Shown here: in pieces, positions 22,246 through 35,200 of the stretch
Numbering within the stretch: the stretch's first letter is position 1
How the letters are laid out: each line of letters starts with the position of its first letter
The notes under the pieces: generated by a model
What the model was told of the DNA's origin: nothing
The model's input: only the letters and a program-made list of their open reading frames with translations
Databases searched by the model: none
Program-made: the position numbers and the translations under genes
DNA from: Eupeodes corollae
Lineage: Eukaryota > Arthropoda > Insecta > Diptera > Syrphidae
Assembly: GCF_945859685.1 (NCBI RefSeq)
Contig: NC_079147.1
Coordinates: 302,806,485-302,870,484 of the forward strand
DNA: 64,000 nt
Reading direction: 5' to 3'

Positions 22246-22479
22246 AACGCAAGATTGTATTAATTCTATCAGGATTCAAAAATAAAAAAGGATGTGTGCT
22301 TTAAAAACAAACTTAGATTTAAAATTTTAATAACTTGATAAAAAGAAAATCAAAACAATCTTAGCGTTGCAATTGTTGCCTTTCGTTGTTTCACATATAT
22401 TGTAATAAAACGTGTTTTATCGAACAAGTCAGTACAGCCGTGAGACTTGATACTACCTCATCCAGGAATACACATCAAT

Positions 22480-22740
22480 TTACCTTTAGGCTCAGTTTCG
22501 GATTTACCGTCAAGTATAGAGAATCTTTTTTTTAGTCGCACATCGAGAATGTGAAATACTTTACCCAATTCTGTTTGTTTTTTCCTCTCATTTTGATATT
22601 CAAATTTTTAAGACGAATCTGCACTGGTATCTCCTCTTTAATCCCTTATTATTTTCCTCGCATTGTGTTGAAACTTTTTAAACATGTTAAGGGTAAATAA
22701 CCTTAAATGCCTTTATTTTACTTAAGCTCGGTTTGAGCTA
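22480..22740 (+). pseudogene. L2-like LINE 3'-terminal scrap, plus strand
   Basis: The plus strand reads a decayed LPSSIENLFFSRTSRM followed by NTLPNSV and ALVSPL. This is the final coding block of the same LINE family that ends at 20.72 kb on the minus strand. The Trp after RTSRM is a stop codon. Only the last 80-90 codons remain. Confidence 0.6.
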
Positions 22741-22962
22741 CCAAGCTGAATTAGGTCAATGATTCTCGAGAATTTTCTTCAGATGAGTCCTGAAACTAAA
22801 GGACGGCCCCATTCCTCTACCTTTCCAGAATCATCACTCCTTCCCAAATAAACAACGTTTATGTCACCAACTCCCAAGGTGTTAAACGACCTGTGCTGAT
22901 GATCAGCCTGGCTGGAGGCCCCATTCAAAAATAGCCCAGTCTTTAACGGAGTATTCGGATAC

Positions 22963-23905
22963 ATGGCGACCGGATTAACTAGCCTTATCTGTAAATGCGA
23001 ATCTCTGTACAGACGGACCTCTCTTCCTTCGCAACTCGTTGGACCAAAGATGTTTACAGACAAAAAAGAAAAGAGGGATGACACTGGTATCTATTTAAGA
23101 CTGGGCGGCGGTTTGGCGTCATCTCCTGCGGCCAACACAGAGAAGGGAGTAGTGGCAATCCATGGACCCCGCTCTGTTGTTGGTAGCATCGAGAGTAGGA
23201 AGGTAGCGATACCTAATTCCAGTAGTGGCAGGGTTGTGAATAATAAAGGCGGCAAGCTGCGAAAATCCCAAAGGCCTCTGGTGCATCATTGGAGGCTGAA
23301 AGAACACCGCAGTAAACCGCTCGCGTTGCATGGCAAACAGTGTTCTAGCTGCAAGAAGGACCAGTAAATATACTCTGCGTCTAAGCGCGAAAGGTCTCTT
23401 GAGGGGGCCATACTGACACCAAAACGGCCTCGTGTGCACAACACTGCCCTCAATCCCATCAGGAAACAAGCCAGTATCAGTGACGTCACGAAGGGCAAAG
23501 TCGTGGTTGCGGTCATTGACAGAAGCGATGATGATGGGACATTATCGGCTGATCGTTGGGAGCTGGTCAAGGTTAAGCCCTAGGGTGGCTTTTTATGAAT
23601 TTTGAGAGAGCTTCCAGGAAAACTTCCTTCCATAAGCGATGGGAGTTGGCATTAGGGTCATGTTCATGTCCAACTCATGGTTTGTGCCGACTAGAGGTCT
23701 TGTGACTAATACAAGCTCGCTGTCAGCCGGTTAGGTGATCTGATGATTTACGGACCAAACGATCTAAATAATATCGGTATAATCAGCCTCTCACGTTTCG
23801 TAAGGGACTGAAACTAGTTCCATTGAGCTTAGGAGGAAGCCTCCAGATTCATGTGGTATCACAATAAGCCATTAAACTGGCCGAAGTGTGTCCGTTTTCA
23901 TCTGG
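22963..23905 (+). pseudogene. DUF4780-like LINE ORF1 relic
   Basis: One frame runs from 22963 with a single TAA at 23365-23367 to a TAG at 23581, then decays. The first part is basic and low in hydrophobics (LGGGLASSPAANTEKG, KKDKQ-like stretches). Past the stop it reads LTPKRPRVHNTALNPIRKQA and then KVVVAVIDRSDDDGTLSADR. Later come SDGSWH, VQLMVCAD and LMIYGPNDL. The VAVIDR-x-x-x-(D/E)G-x-L and CAD-x-(R)S pattern matches DUF4780, a domain of first ORFs in some insect LINEs that bind element RNA. No RT follows. A telomere-like (TAACC)n run closes the region. Confidence 0.5.
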
Positions 23906-23916
23906 GACAGTCACTT

Positions 23917-23933
23917 TAACCTAACCTAACCTA
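23917..23933 (+). repeat. Short TAACC repeat (TTAGG complement)
   Basis: TAACCTAACCTAACCTA follows directly on the ORF1 relic. It equals three units of the insect telomere pentamer but is far too short for a telomere. It fits the short tandem tail that several LINE groups carry at the 3' end. Confidence 0.6.
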
Positions 23934-23949
23934 TTTAAATAGTTATTAT

Positions 23950-24455
23950 AAAAAACGGACGAGTTTGGCAGGGATATTAAATCTAGACACTCTTTGCTTT
24001 CGATTATAAGATTGTGAGCCCCGTGAGGGTCGATTTTATGATCTTGGTTTGTTTCCAGGATATGTCGTACTGTGGACTTTCCTGGTCTAAACCACATTGA
24101 TAAGGAGCTATCAGGGTGTTAACGATGGCTTCACATGTTATGGCATATTTATAGTCCATGCAGTTTAAAGGGTTTCCTTTTTTTCAGTATCAGGCAAACA
24201 ATCCTGATATTCCATTCATTAGGCATGCTCTCTTTTGACTTTATATCGTACAAATAAGTTGGTTCATGCTTCGAAGCAAACTATCTTCAGCTGCTTTAAA
24301 GTTTGGCATTAATCTTAGATATGACATTCTTTACTTCGTCTAAGTCGGGAAGACGAGTTAATTGGCTTTTTTTGTCTATATAAAATGGATCGTCCTGACT
24401 GACATCGGAATTTTGTTCGTCGTCACCGTTATGCATTCTGCAAAATTGGTACTTC
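23950..24455 (-). pseudogene. RTE reverse-transcriptase fragment
   Basis: The minus strand matches 17240-17850 of the full-length RTE at the nucleotide level, with many small deletions. The equivalents of QCGF(R), STIDQIFTLRQIL, LNCANYRG, SMPDEWN and DDEP can be placed in order. It has no open frame. Both ends are ragged: it covers only the finger and early palm region. Confidence 0.75.
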
Positions 24456-27400
24456 TATGTTTTCAGCTATAATAGTGTTTCCACTATACGAGTACTTCTA
24501 TAACACTTATAATAAATAGTTAGAAAACGTTCATATAATAACAAAATTACAAAAGCTATTAATCCGGCCGTTGACACAAAGGACAAGTCATAGCAAAAGG
24601 CCAAAAATCCCTTCAATAAAATGATTGATACCAGTACCTTAACATCTTTTTGTATTCTCGATATTTTCAATTATTTCGCCAAAAAAGTCTACTTTTTCAT
24701 GTTTTTTAAATTCATGACTTCTACAAATTACGACCAACCTAACAAATCTCCAAATCATCAAGTTCAACAAACTTTTAACAAAACTATCAAACCTAATTGT
24801 TTGAACTTCTATTTCAACTTGCCTCATCTCCCACCGCTGCTGCTCTTTTCTGTGGTATAATGCTTAACTTAGTTATCATTTTGTAGAACCACTTCAAGTT
24901 ACAAAATCATTCATTTATCTTCAAACAAAACCCTCCATTTCCATTAGAGCTATGCAGACTGCAGAGGCAGACCAAGTTTTCTTTTCAACTTGATATGTTC
25001 CAGAAGAGTGAAACATTCACTTCAATTGACACCTTCTTTGTCTTTTGTTTCAACTGCGCCAACAAAAAGAACACGGATCTTTTATTTTCATCAGCTTCCT
25101 CACACTTTTCCCCCCTTACCACATCTACAAGTTTTACACAGTTATACAGTAATTCAAATTTTCACGTGATGAATTCTTTTCATTTAATTTAATTATTTCG
25201 ACAGGTATACGACAATCGAAAAGGCGCATATTCTTTCTCCCGCCCGAGCTCTTCTCTGTAACTTTTGAAAATAAAAAAGATTCAAATTAAAAGAGAACGG
25301 ACCCAAAAAACCATCAAGACCAAGCCACGCTTATATTTGAAAGAAGACAAAAAGCCAAAAAGGCCAAGACTCTCCATTTTTGAACCTCCATCATCATCAT
25401 CGGTACTCACTGCAGCTCCGAAGTATCAGTGCCATACCACGGAGCCAACGAACAGAGAGACCTCCAACTTGGTGTAGTCGAACTTGTTAGAATTATATCA
25501 ACTCATTAACTTTGCGATGATGCAAAAAGAGGTAGCGCGCGGGAATTTGGAAAAGTTTTATCTTAAGTCTCTTATAAAGTCGGTGGGGCTGATGCTATGT
25601 TACGGCTTTGGCTACGGCTGCAAGTTTGAGTATAACCTGCATTTTTGAGTGTGACGGCGGAAAGCACGGTTGTTGGATGTTAGACCTTTTGCAAGCTATC
25701 ATTCAAGTTAGCGTTCCGTGACGGAAAATTAAATTTCGTATGGAAGTGGGGGTAGTGGGGTAGTGCGGCGGTGCAGTGGCTTATGGCGTATGGCGAGAAG
25801 CTGAGGGTAACCCAATGCATATATGGTTTTTTTTGCTGTAGGCCATGCCGACAAAGTTAAAAGAGGCAACTAAGTATGGGCAAGCTCCAGGGGTTTTTAA
25901 GATTTGTTTTAAGTTGCACCCTATGTTAATGCCTGAAGGTTTGTTAGAAAACCCTATAAAGAGAGAAAAAATTTGATTTTGGGGATATTTTTTTTCAGAA
26001 ATACTAAAAAATAAATCGACATTTCAGAAACTAAAAAGAAATCATTTTTTGTTGAGTGATCTATTTCAAAATGGCGTCTGTGCAACGTTTTTCGATGACT
26101 TCTCTTTTTAAGGTACCATAGTTATATTAAAAGCTTTTGTAATTTTGTTTCTGTAACGTAAAACTATGCGGTTACTAATCGTTTCAATAAATCAACTGTG
26201 GATGGAGCTGTGTGTTGAAACTGCAGTTCCGGTACATCATGGTTGTTGAACTGATGACCTAAAAAGACAGTAATCATGGTTTGTAGCGGTCACTGTTAAG
26301 TGGTTGTAACGTTCTGCCCAGTATAGTTTTTAAATAAGTAACTTAAATTTGGAGACAGACCTACCGCGACGGTATCAGCTGACCCAGTTTTTGGACTTCT
26401 CTAGAATGCTTATGTCACCGAAGAGTTTTTTTGATGAAACTTTCAACAGTACTTCGATTCAATCATTTCCAATAGAACACTAGTTTTTGAAAATTCAGTT
26501 TTTCAAGAGTTCTATTCCTATTTTCTAAACACCGATGATTTTCCCGAATCTTTGAATTGGGAGAGTTTGTTGGGATTTCAGCTTCTCATCGTGAAAATTG
26601 CATGATTTTCGGAACTTTGTAGTTTTTTTTAAGTTCTTGAACAAACTCAACATACCCTATACCTTTGGCTCATTGGATATCTTAAGTAAAATAAAGAAAA
26701 ATATTTTCTCAGTCATAAGCCACGCGATTTGCAGCTCAGTGGCAAGAATTGGAAGGTTGGTTCTGTAACGGAAATATATGGAATCTGATGGTGGAACCTT
26801 AACCAAGTCAGAAAGAGAGAGAGGAGTGGACGGATTGGACACACTCTGTTCAATTAAGTTATTTCTCTTTGGTAATGGATACCACGGTCTGTGACGACGA
26901 CATCGAAAACGATGATGATGACGACGACGATGCAAATGACTCGCGAATTGAAAGGAGGCAAGTTTTTTTTGGTGAATGAAGGTATAAGTTTCCAACATCG
27001 AAGATATTTTTAAAGAACCGAGTTTGTACCTGCCATTTGTAATAACAATGTATTAACCGAAGCGAATTGAATGTAAAGTGCATTCAAAGAATGGAGACCT
27101 TGGGCTCGATTAAATCACTGGTGCGCAGCACCACAGCACAGCTCAGCTCAACGATGATGATGCTTAAGTGATGGCAGTTCTTCTGGAATTGGTGAATATG
27201 CATGCAGTGGTTCTGGATTGTTATATATGCGTTTAAGCTGGAATTGTTTGTCCCATATCCGGAGAAAATGTTACAGCTGGACAATGGCTAAAAACAAAGT
27301 TACAACGAGATGAAAGTTGACTTAATGGGAACTGTTTTATTTTTTTACTCATAGGAATAATACAAAATTAGCAAAAGAGGCGATATTGGTAGAAGATTCG

Positions 27401-27985
27401 ATAAGGAATACATTAAGCGTTTTTTGTTTTTCTTATTTTTCTCTGGAATGCAACGACGAAAATATTTCGGGAAATGAATAAAGTTGGAAAAGCCCCTGAA
27501 ATGAAGAGGCAAATTTTCTCAGATTGTCGGCAGAAACGAGAATTTAATTGAGGAACTTAAATAAAAATATTCCAAGAACTTAAATTAATTCTAAATTAAA
27601 GAAGATGTCTTAACAGAAAAAACAGACAATTATTTAAAAATAAATTTAAAAAAAAGTTAGTATACGGCTCAGAACCCACCAGGGATTCCAATTTTTTAGT
27701 CTTTAGGTCTGGAAAAAGCACCGTACGTATTGAAAAAAAGTAAGTTTAAGCTGTTTTTTTCGGGATATATTTAAAAAGTTTGATCAGCAGAGTTTAATGA
27801 GCAAAACTTTCATTAATGTAAGAAACACTGGCTCAAATTTTTAAAAATTTACAATCTTCTCTAAATCCTTTTTTAATACAAATTTGATGCGTCTAAGAAT
27901 AAGGATATTTTAATTCGTGAACCTTTTCAATCCTTAAAATACTTGATAGTGTAAGGATATTCCATATCATGCAACTGGTCTTACA
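24456..27985. other. Gene-free stretch
   Basis: No gene or known element is recognised in 3.5 kb. It includes A/T homopolymers, GC-rich repeats such as the GGCTACGGCTG area near 25600 and the GTAGTGGGGTAGTGCGGCGG area near 25760, and a GATGATGATGACGACGACGATG run at about 26908-26930. Confidence 0.5.
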
Positions 27986-27989
27986 AGGT

Positions 27990-29046
27990 ATAAAAAAAGA
28001 GTTTTTAAAGTATAAGGATTTTCGAAAGACTTAGAAGTTCTTGAAATCAATACCGAAAATGGCGTTAGTTTTTAAAATAACAATATCAATTTGGAGAGAA
28101 AAATTCATTTTGGAGGCAAAAATCACACCAAGATCCTTTTGATTAGTTAAACCCATTAAGAACTGATTCTCAATTTTGTAATCAAAAGATATCGGATACT
28201 TTACTTTAGACAACGTTACAACACTACAGATTTATTAGTTTATGAAACACCACTTGTTAATATTATCAATATCCAATTGAATGTTGCTGGCATCTGATGA
28301 AGAACTAACAGAACTAAAAATCTTGAGATCATCAGCATTTAAAAGACATCTAGAACTTTTAATACAATTCGGTAGATCATTTATAAATAAAATGAAGAGG
28401 AGTGGACGAAGATAACTGCCTTGTGGTACACCGGAAAAATGTTGTATTTCTTTGGAAAGAACATCACCAATTTCAACATATTGTCCTCTTCCAACCAAAT
28501 AGCCTCTGATCCATTTTGGAAGATTCGAGTGGAAGCCAAGCAATTCAAGTTTTTCAAGAGAACATTATGTTGTACCTGATGAAACGCCTTGGAAAAATCG
28601 GTGTAGATTACATCCACTTGAGTACGATTTTTCAAACAACAAAGACAATCTGTAAAAATTGCAAAATTTGTTGCAGTAGTCCTACCACTTATAAAGCCAT
28701 GCTGCTGCGGGGAAATATTGGTTTGAACTAAACTATAAAGTTTAATTTTAACAATTGCTTCAAATGATTTGGGGATTAGCTGAAGCTTAGCAATAGGTCT
28801 ATAATTTTCCACGGATGCGTTAGATCCAGATTAATGCAATAGGTCTATAATTTTCCACGGATGCGTTAGATCCAGGTTGATGTAAAGGAGTTATCAGAGA
28901 CAAAAAATAAAGCAAAGTGGGATTTTAAGGTTATATTTACAAAATTTCAGAGCTAAAGGTGGATTATTGTCCAGTGCGGCAAAGAAATTGTTACCAAGCG
29001 ACGATAAAGCATTTAATACATCAACTGTCGATAAAGAAAGGTCTTA
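27990..29046 (-). pseudogene. Jockey/CR1-like LINE reverse transcriptase
   Basis: Going from 29046 down, the minus strand reads STVDVLNALSSL (linker end), ENYRPIAKLQLIPKSFEAIV, PQQHGFISGRTTATNFAIF, DVIYTDFSKAFHQVQHNVLL (motif A Asp kept), FSGVPQGSYLRPLLFILFIN, LNADDLKIFSS (YADD changed to NADD), and KDLGVIFASKMNFS with the start of the tail block. Two frameshifts break it. Compared with active relatives, SKAFH has His for Asp and the catalytic box has lost Tyr. The 3' tail region is missing, and an RTE copy abuts its 5' side at 29047. Confidence 0.8.
28791..28882. repeat. 46-bp tandem duplication inside the LINE relic
   Basis: The unit starting CAATAGGTCTATAATTTTCC at 28791 is repeated from 28837 with two differences near its end (CCAGATTAATG against CCAGGTTGATG). 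It lies within the RT finger region and adds 46 bases, which disrupts the frame. Confidence 0.9.
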
Positions 29047-29900
29047 CTTACTTACTTACTTAAGGTGGCGCTGCAGTCCTGTGTGAACTAGGGCCTCACC
29101 CAACAAACTTCTCCATCTAGATCGGTCCCTAGCTAGATGTCTCCATTTTCGCGCTCCAATTTGGGTGAGGTCACCTTTTACTTGTGCGCGCCACCTGATT
29201 CGCGGTCTTCCTCTACTGCGCTATCCTGTGGGTGCGGATTCGAAGACTTTCCGGGCCGGAGCATTGGTTTCCATGCGCTCTACGTGACCCAGCCATTTCA
29301 GTCGTTGGACTTTTACCCTTCTGGCTAAGTCTACGTCGCTGTACAGCCCGTACATCTCGTCGTTCCATCTTCTTCTCCACTCCCCTTCGATGCATACGGG
29401 ACCGTAGATCACACGAAGAACATTTAACTCGAAGCAACAGAAGAACGATGTTAAAAGAATCACATCACAGCGCATCACCTTGTCTAAAACCTTTTTTGAC
29501 GTCGAAAGGTTCTGTTAAGTTGTTTCTAACCTCTATGGAGCAACGTGAATTCTCCATGGTCATCCTGCACAAACGGACGAGTTTGGCAGGGATGCCAAAA
29601 CTATACAGCTAGTCCCTGTAGATGCTGTCATATCCGGCCTTGAAATCGATGAAAACATGGTGGGTGTTGATTTGGTGTTCTTGGGTTTTTTCCAGGATCT
29701 GCTGTAATGTGAATATTTGATCAACTGTGGACTTTCCTGATCTAAAACCACACTGAAAAGGACCTATTAGGTTGTTGACGATGGGCTGTAGACGTTCACA
29801 TATTACGGCAGAGAAGATTTTATAGGCGATATTAAGTAGACTGATTCCTCTATAGTTGGTGCAGTTTAGAGGGTCTCTTTTTTCAGGATCGGGCAAAAAA
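29047..29900 (-). pseudogene. RTE copy, 5' truncated with an internal deletion
   Basis: The 3' end carries the same (TAAG)n tail and GCGCCACC junction as the full-length RTE at 16204. The minus strand reads EKRDPLNCTNYRGISLLNIA, QCGFRSGKST, THHVFIDFKAGYDSIYRD (catalytic Asp intact), and KKGFRQGDAL. Near 29440 it jumps straight to LRVIYGPVCIEGEWRRRWND and ends ARKVFESAPTG. The jump removes roughly 190 codons, including the YADD box. An extra change in the GYDSIYRD region introduces a stop. Confidence 0.85.
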
Positions 29901-30040
29901 TACTTTTTGTATTCAGAAACGACCAAAAACACTTCGAATTAGTTTTTATTTTCGACTCAAGAGTGCTACAGCACTCATCTACCTTTAAAAGCAGCATTAA
30001 GCTTCTTTATCTTTTTTTTAAGTTTAATTTATCTATTTGA

Positions 30041-30325
30041 CCGCGGTATGATGGTTGGACTGTCTTGGGTACAATTCCTGTTTATAGCATCTACAATTTT
30101 TTTCACGGGAACTGAATCTTGCGAGGAATTGACAAATTCTCCAAGAGTAATTCTTGTCATGAAAAGTGCTTTCTCAAATAAGCAGTTCAGATTCGGCTTA
30201 AAACTGTAGGTCCCCTTCATCCCTGACAAGAGTACTCGTACACAGAAATGGTTAAGAGTTGTAAGTCACTAGGTCCTAGTTCTCAACGGACTGTTGCGCC
30301 ACTCAAGTTATTTTATTTTATTCAT
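30041..30325 (+). repeat. tRNA-derived SINE, copy B
   Basis: It begins in a shortened A box (GGTATGATGGTTGGACTG), keeps a decayed B box (TGGGTACAATTCC), then has TTTTTTTCACGGGAACTG, TTGCGAGGAATTGAC, CCAAGAGTAATTCTTGTCA, GGCTTAAAACTGTAGGTCCC, GTACTCGTACACAG and GGACTGTTGCGCCACTCAAG, ending in TTATTTTATTTTATT. It is near full length. Confidence 0.8.
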
Positions 30326-30779
30326 TTGACATTTGTCTTTTTATAAAAAAAACGAAATTTGAATAAAAAATGTTTTTTTTTAATATGAGCTTACAACAAT
30401 CACGAAAGTTGTCATAACATGAATTTGTGGTGCATGCACTAAGTAACTATTACTTCCAGACAAAACTACACCATTTTTAACACCCTATTTAATAGACTTG
30501 TGCATCAGTTTAGACTAATATGTCGCGGAAGATCATTTTCTAGTCACAAAATCAGCCGTCATCTTGACAAAAAAAAGTTCAAAAAGGGGTCCTCTTCCGA
30601 TCTCGACCTGTAATAAATGTGAAACAGCTTTAACTAGAAACGATTTTATTGCTGCATCAAGAACTGCTTAAAACTAGGCTAGGATACGACCCACACTGAT
30701 AACCACCCACCCTGTCGGACGATTTGTATTGCTAAAGACTTTAACAAAATATTCACAACTAACAATTTTACTCAAACAA
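30326..30779. other. Gene-free AT-rich gap
   Basis: No gene is recognised. It may include decayed 5' sequence of the LINE that follows, but no block can be placed. Confidence 0.4.
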
Positions 30780-31115
30780 ATAATATCTCTTTTTCAACAA
30801 GGCCTCATATCGAACTTAACAATTTTATAGTGAATACAATGGAGAAGGGTCAGTAACTTGGTGTTATTTACAAAGATTTCGCTAAGACATTTGACAGGGG
30901 GAATCACCATAATCATTTGAAAAAACTTTAAAACGTTAAAAAGTCTTAACTAGTTTAAAACATATTTAACTAATCGTTGTCATTATTTACGTACATATTG
31001 ATTCAAATCTATCAAATCACATAATTGTTTCATCAGGAGTTCCACAGAGAAGCCATTTAGGTCCGATCTTATTCTTAGTTTTCATTAACGACTTAACTAA
31101 TATAAAGGGTTTTTC
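30780..31115 (+). pseudogene. LINE reverse-transcriptase scrap split by a mariner
   Basis: The plus strand reads FIVNTMEKG, GVIYKDFAKTFDRGNHHNHL (motif A), then in other frames a decayed GVPQ-S-HLGPIL block and VFINDLTNIK, where it is cut by the mariner at 31116. The order is that of jockey-like RTs. The YADD box is not found on the far side of the mariner. Confidence 0.7.
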
Positions 31116-32240
31116 AATTGGCACGGGAAGATTTTGAAGCCCCCGGTGGGCCATATTTTGGTGACATCTGTCAAATCTTTTGTTGAAAATTTAGAATGAA
31201 ACAACAACAACTTGTGTGTGCTACCACCAAGTTCATAGGCTGGCGTTATAGCTATTTCACGGGGACCAACCCGATCATCAGCCTCCTTTAGTGGTGCTTA
31301 ATCGCTTTTTATGTTCAATTTAATTTTTGAAGAACCCACATGAAAGTTGTAAACCAATTACAGGTTTTTTTCCGTTTTTGTTTATTGTTTAGTTGTTATG
31401 AAAATGAGTATTCGTTAATGCAATTGTTGGCACTTCACAGTCGATTCTTTAACGTTTGGTGGCCAAATTTGAGATGACAGTAAACAATCAGTCAAAACAT
31501 CACTGAACCCGAGTCGGTCTATTTCTCACCGTGCACAAGAACTCGGCCTTTCGCAGATTCCAACTTGGCGAATTTTGCGTCGAGACCTACACCCGTACAA
31601 GATCCAACTGACACAAGAGCTCAAAGTTCATGACCATAGAAATCGCCGTTTGTTCGCTGACTGGGCTTCCAATGGTTTGAAATAGAACCCCAATTTTGGG
31701 CGAAAAATCACCTTTATTGACGAGGCTTATTTTTGGATGAATGGTTGTGTTAACAAGCAAAATTGCATTATATGCGAGGAAACCAACCCACGCGAGGTTA
31801 ACCAGGTCATAACACATCCTCAAAAAGTTACTGTTTCGTTTGGAGTTAAGCCGGCGGCGTAATTGGTCCGTATTTTTTTTTTGAGGCGTTCACCGCCAAC
31901 AGCGAGCGATACATAACGATGACAAAATTAAACCATATGGACCAAGACGACATGTATTTCCAGCAGGACGGCGCTGAATTGGCCACCAAGGTCATGCGAT
32001 TTGACCCCGCTAGAATTTTTCTTGTGTAGTTTCTTGAAGTCGCAGGTACATACTTAAACTACAATCGACCGATGCCCGATCATCGCTCAAACTCAGTGGG
32101 ATCTATGCGGAAGAGTCATTGAAAATTGGACCACTCGGACCAATGCCACCGTAAGAAGCCAAGGCGTGCATTTGAATGATGTTATATTCCACACACTTTG
32201 TTTTATTCCATTTCAACTAGAAAAAACTCTTTTCTTGAGT
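31116..32240 (+). mobile_element. Mariner-type transposon relic, near full length
   Basis: The left end AAAGGGTTTTTCAATTGG and the inward reading of the right end (AAAGAGTTTTTTCTAGTTG from about 32238) look like decayed terminal inverted repeats. The coding relic reads AQELGLSQIPTWRILRRDLH, PYKIQLTQELKVHDH, ITFIDEAYFWMNGCVNKQN, NPREVNQ, VTVSFGVK, IGPYFF, ERYITM, MYFQQDGAELA, and PPRSCDLTPLEFF. The first Asp appears as IDEA instead of SDEA. The LTP tripeptide before the third acidic position is kept. Stops and frameshifts inactivate it. It sits inside a LINE RT. Confidence 0.8.
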
Positions 32241-35200
32241 CGAAAACCATTTATTTACAATCTTAAAGTTAGCAGATAAATTTCCTAAGAAACCAACTAA
32301 AAATTACCAACAATATTTTGCTTACGATAAAACAGTTTGATTTTAAAATGTGTTTTTTCTTTAAAGTATTTTATTCGAAAACCAATTTCTAGCAATTGTT
32401 AAAAGTTTTTACAAATACAGTTTGGACTTTTCCTAGAAAATTTAGCACAGAATGAAATCATTTTGAGGTAAATACCTTCATTTATTCAAGAGCTATCGAG
32501 AATTTTAAACAATACTTAGTAGTATATTTTGGAAAACAATGTGTCAAAATTTTTCAGAATATTTGAAACCCTTCAAAATTTTGCGACGTTTACAATTATT
32601 TTGGATCATGCATCATCATCATATCATCTTTGTTCGTAAAATATTCGAAGTGACAACTATTTTATTGGCAGTTTTTTATTTATTACGAAACTTTAAGTTG
32701 CGTTTTTCAAAGATGGTATACAATAAAGTTAAAATCGATTCATTATTGGTTCTTGAGATATTTTGAAAGATATAGTAAAAAAATGCACGCATTGTATTGT
32801 CTTTGAAAGTGTGTCTACATCTTTTAATATTATCATCTGTAAATAAAATTAAAGTAACGTAAACAGCTTCACATAAACATCTTAATAAAAACCTTTAATT
32901 AAGATTTTAGGCACCTCTAATCGTCTATAAATGTCAACATTTTCAATTCCACGGGAAATTAAAACGTTTGTTCATCTTGAAATCCACATACATATATTTT
33001 AACACTCGCTAAAATAGTCGGTAGTCGATTAATACTTACACACATAGGTCCTCAGATCTATTACGCCCGTAGATATTCTTTGCCATAATAAGACTTAAAG
33101 AATGTAGAACAGTCAGTTGGAAATGTTACACTTTGTAATGTGTGCAAAAAGTCTTTGGGAAGACGAATAGAAAACTTTAAATCATTCTTCATTTGAAAAA
33201 ATAATTTTAAAAAACTTAAGAAGATCTGCTAATGGTTCTACTACCGAAACACTCTTCTTTGACATGAACTACCTTTTTATTATATCTAAGCATACACAAT
33301 TTCGAAGCTTATATTACATTGAACATGCGTCTCACGTGAATTGGTATACATTTCTCCAAAAATAGTGGACCACTTCTTAGTCGATTCAATAGTTCTAAAC
33401 CCTAAGTTTTCTGCTTTCAAATTGAAGCAAAGAATGTTCTTTAGCAAATGAGTAACGACCGAAATTAATGGCCAGTTAAAGTCATCTTCGATCTATCTAT
33501 AACGTTGAGCTTCTTTACCGTCTTTATTCACTCCATTCCAATCCAAGCCCACTTTATGGCCAAAGCTACAGGTTACCAGACTAATTTACTTGAGATATTT
33601 GATTAAAGTGTCGAACTTTATTTATTTAAAAAAACCATCGCTTTATATATTTCCATCATTAACCCTTGTAAACAAAATAAGAAACGAAACCCTAATTAAG
33701 CAATAGACAAACCAAATTAGGTCTCCATAACATAAATCGATTCAGAGCTACACCCACTTAGATTCCACTAATTTCAAAAAATTTAGATCTTCACCTTAGC
33801 CGATTGTAGCGTGGCAACAGTGTCTGTGGCTGCGGCTGTGGCGGACACAGAGGCAAATAGAAGTTCACCATCAAAAAGTGCATAAACTTTCTGAACAAAT
33901 TAGGCCAGCAGTGTACATCCCATTTCTGACTCCTAGTAGCCACTCTGACATTTTTATGGTCTTCATAAATATTCATCTCACCTTGTTAAGCCTTTAACAA
34001 AAATTACAAAAAAAACCTATACAGATACAGACACTAGCTATAACCTTCATTGAAGCCTTTTCTTGTAACTGCGTTTGCATATGCTCTACGCTGCCCAGTG
34101 CTGTGCTCCGCTGTGCTGCTTTTACTGCCTCTGCAGCCCATCATATGAAGGTATAAATAAACTTCATGGATTATGTATGCTGCACCACATTCCAATCCAA
34201 TAATTTGCAACTAACCAATTCCGTAGTTAACATCACATCCAACACAATTCGAAAAAACCTTCTTCCATTTTTCTTTTTTTGGGCTTTCGTGTTCGCTCCC
34301 AAACATGGAAAATCAATTTTCGGGCCATGTTATATGCAAATATTCATTCCTTAGGTTCAATTTTTTGTAGGCCTTTTTGTTAGACTTTTTTGATGCTTTT
34401 GTTTCGTCTTCGAATATTGATTCGACGCGACGACCGAACAACGAACGCGACGAAGTATTTTTTCTGGAAGTGGGGCAACACAAAATAAATATGTTGCATC
34501 TTTCTCGCCGACCAACCCGCCTTTGCCAACCAAAAAACCCAACTTACTTCGACTCCTTTAAGCTTGTGGAACGAAACGTTTGTTTATTGTATCAGATTTT
34601 GTCGGTACCCTTAAAAACTGACCATTAGCTGAATTCGTTGTAATATATTGTGTCTTGTGTCCTAAAGAGATGTCGATGTGGTCATCATTGTGTCGTTCTT
34701 GTCGGTCATGCTACGTCTCGTCGCTTCGCCCAATTGAGACATGTTTTCGTATAAAGATACACATTTCTGCATTCCGATTTCCGAGAGTGGGCTTAAGTAT
34801 AACAGTGCCCTTAAATCTTGATTATCTGTTAGGATCGGAAATTGATTTTACCACAAGTCTTGTTAGCCATTGACAGGGCTTCATATGATATGTCTTGTCT
34901 TCTCTTGGGTATGTCTTCCTTTTTAGCGCGTAGGGTAAGCTCCATAGACCAATCTGACAATCGTCTTAAATTTTTCCACCCACGCATCACAACTGAGCCT
35001 ATTGGCAAATAAATACATCACCCATGTAACAAGATCTGTTGCAATTGCATGACTCTTTCTCTTTCAAGCCCCCCACAGTCCCTCTATTCAAACTGCAATC
35101 GGTCTTGAGGCAATATCTCTTCTTCCATCCGAACGTGTAATCAAATCTAATCTCTATGATGGTTTGTTTTTATTTTTCTCTCATGGAATATCACATCCTA

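Noticed and set aside
23917..23933. Telomere or chromosome end
   Set aside because: Only three pentamer units, embedded in other sequence.
33043..33080. Another RTE-like insert related to 44.08 kb
   Set aside because: Similarity limited to about 28 bases (AGGTCCTCAGA core); no coding part or duplication found.
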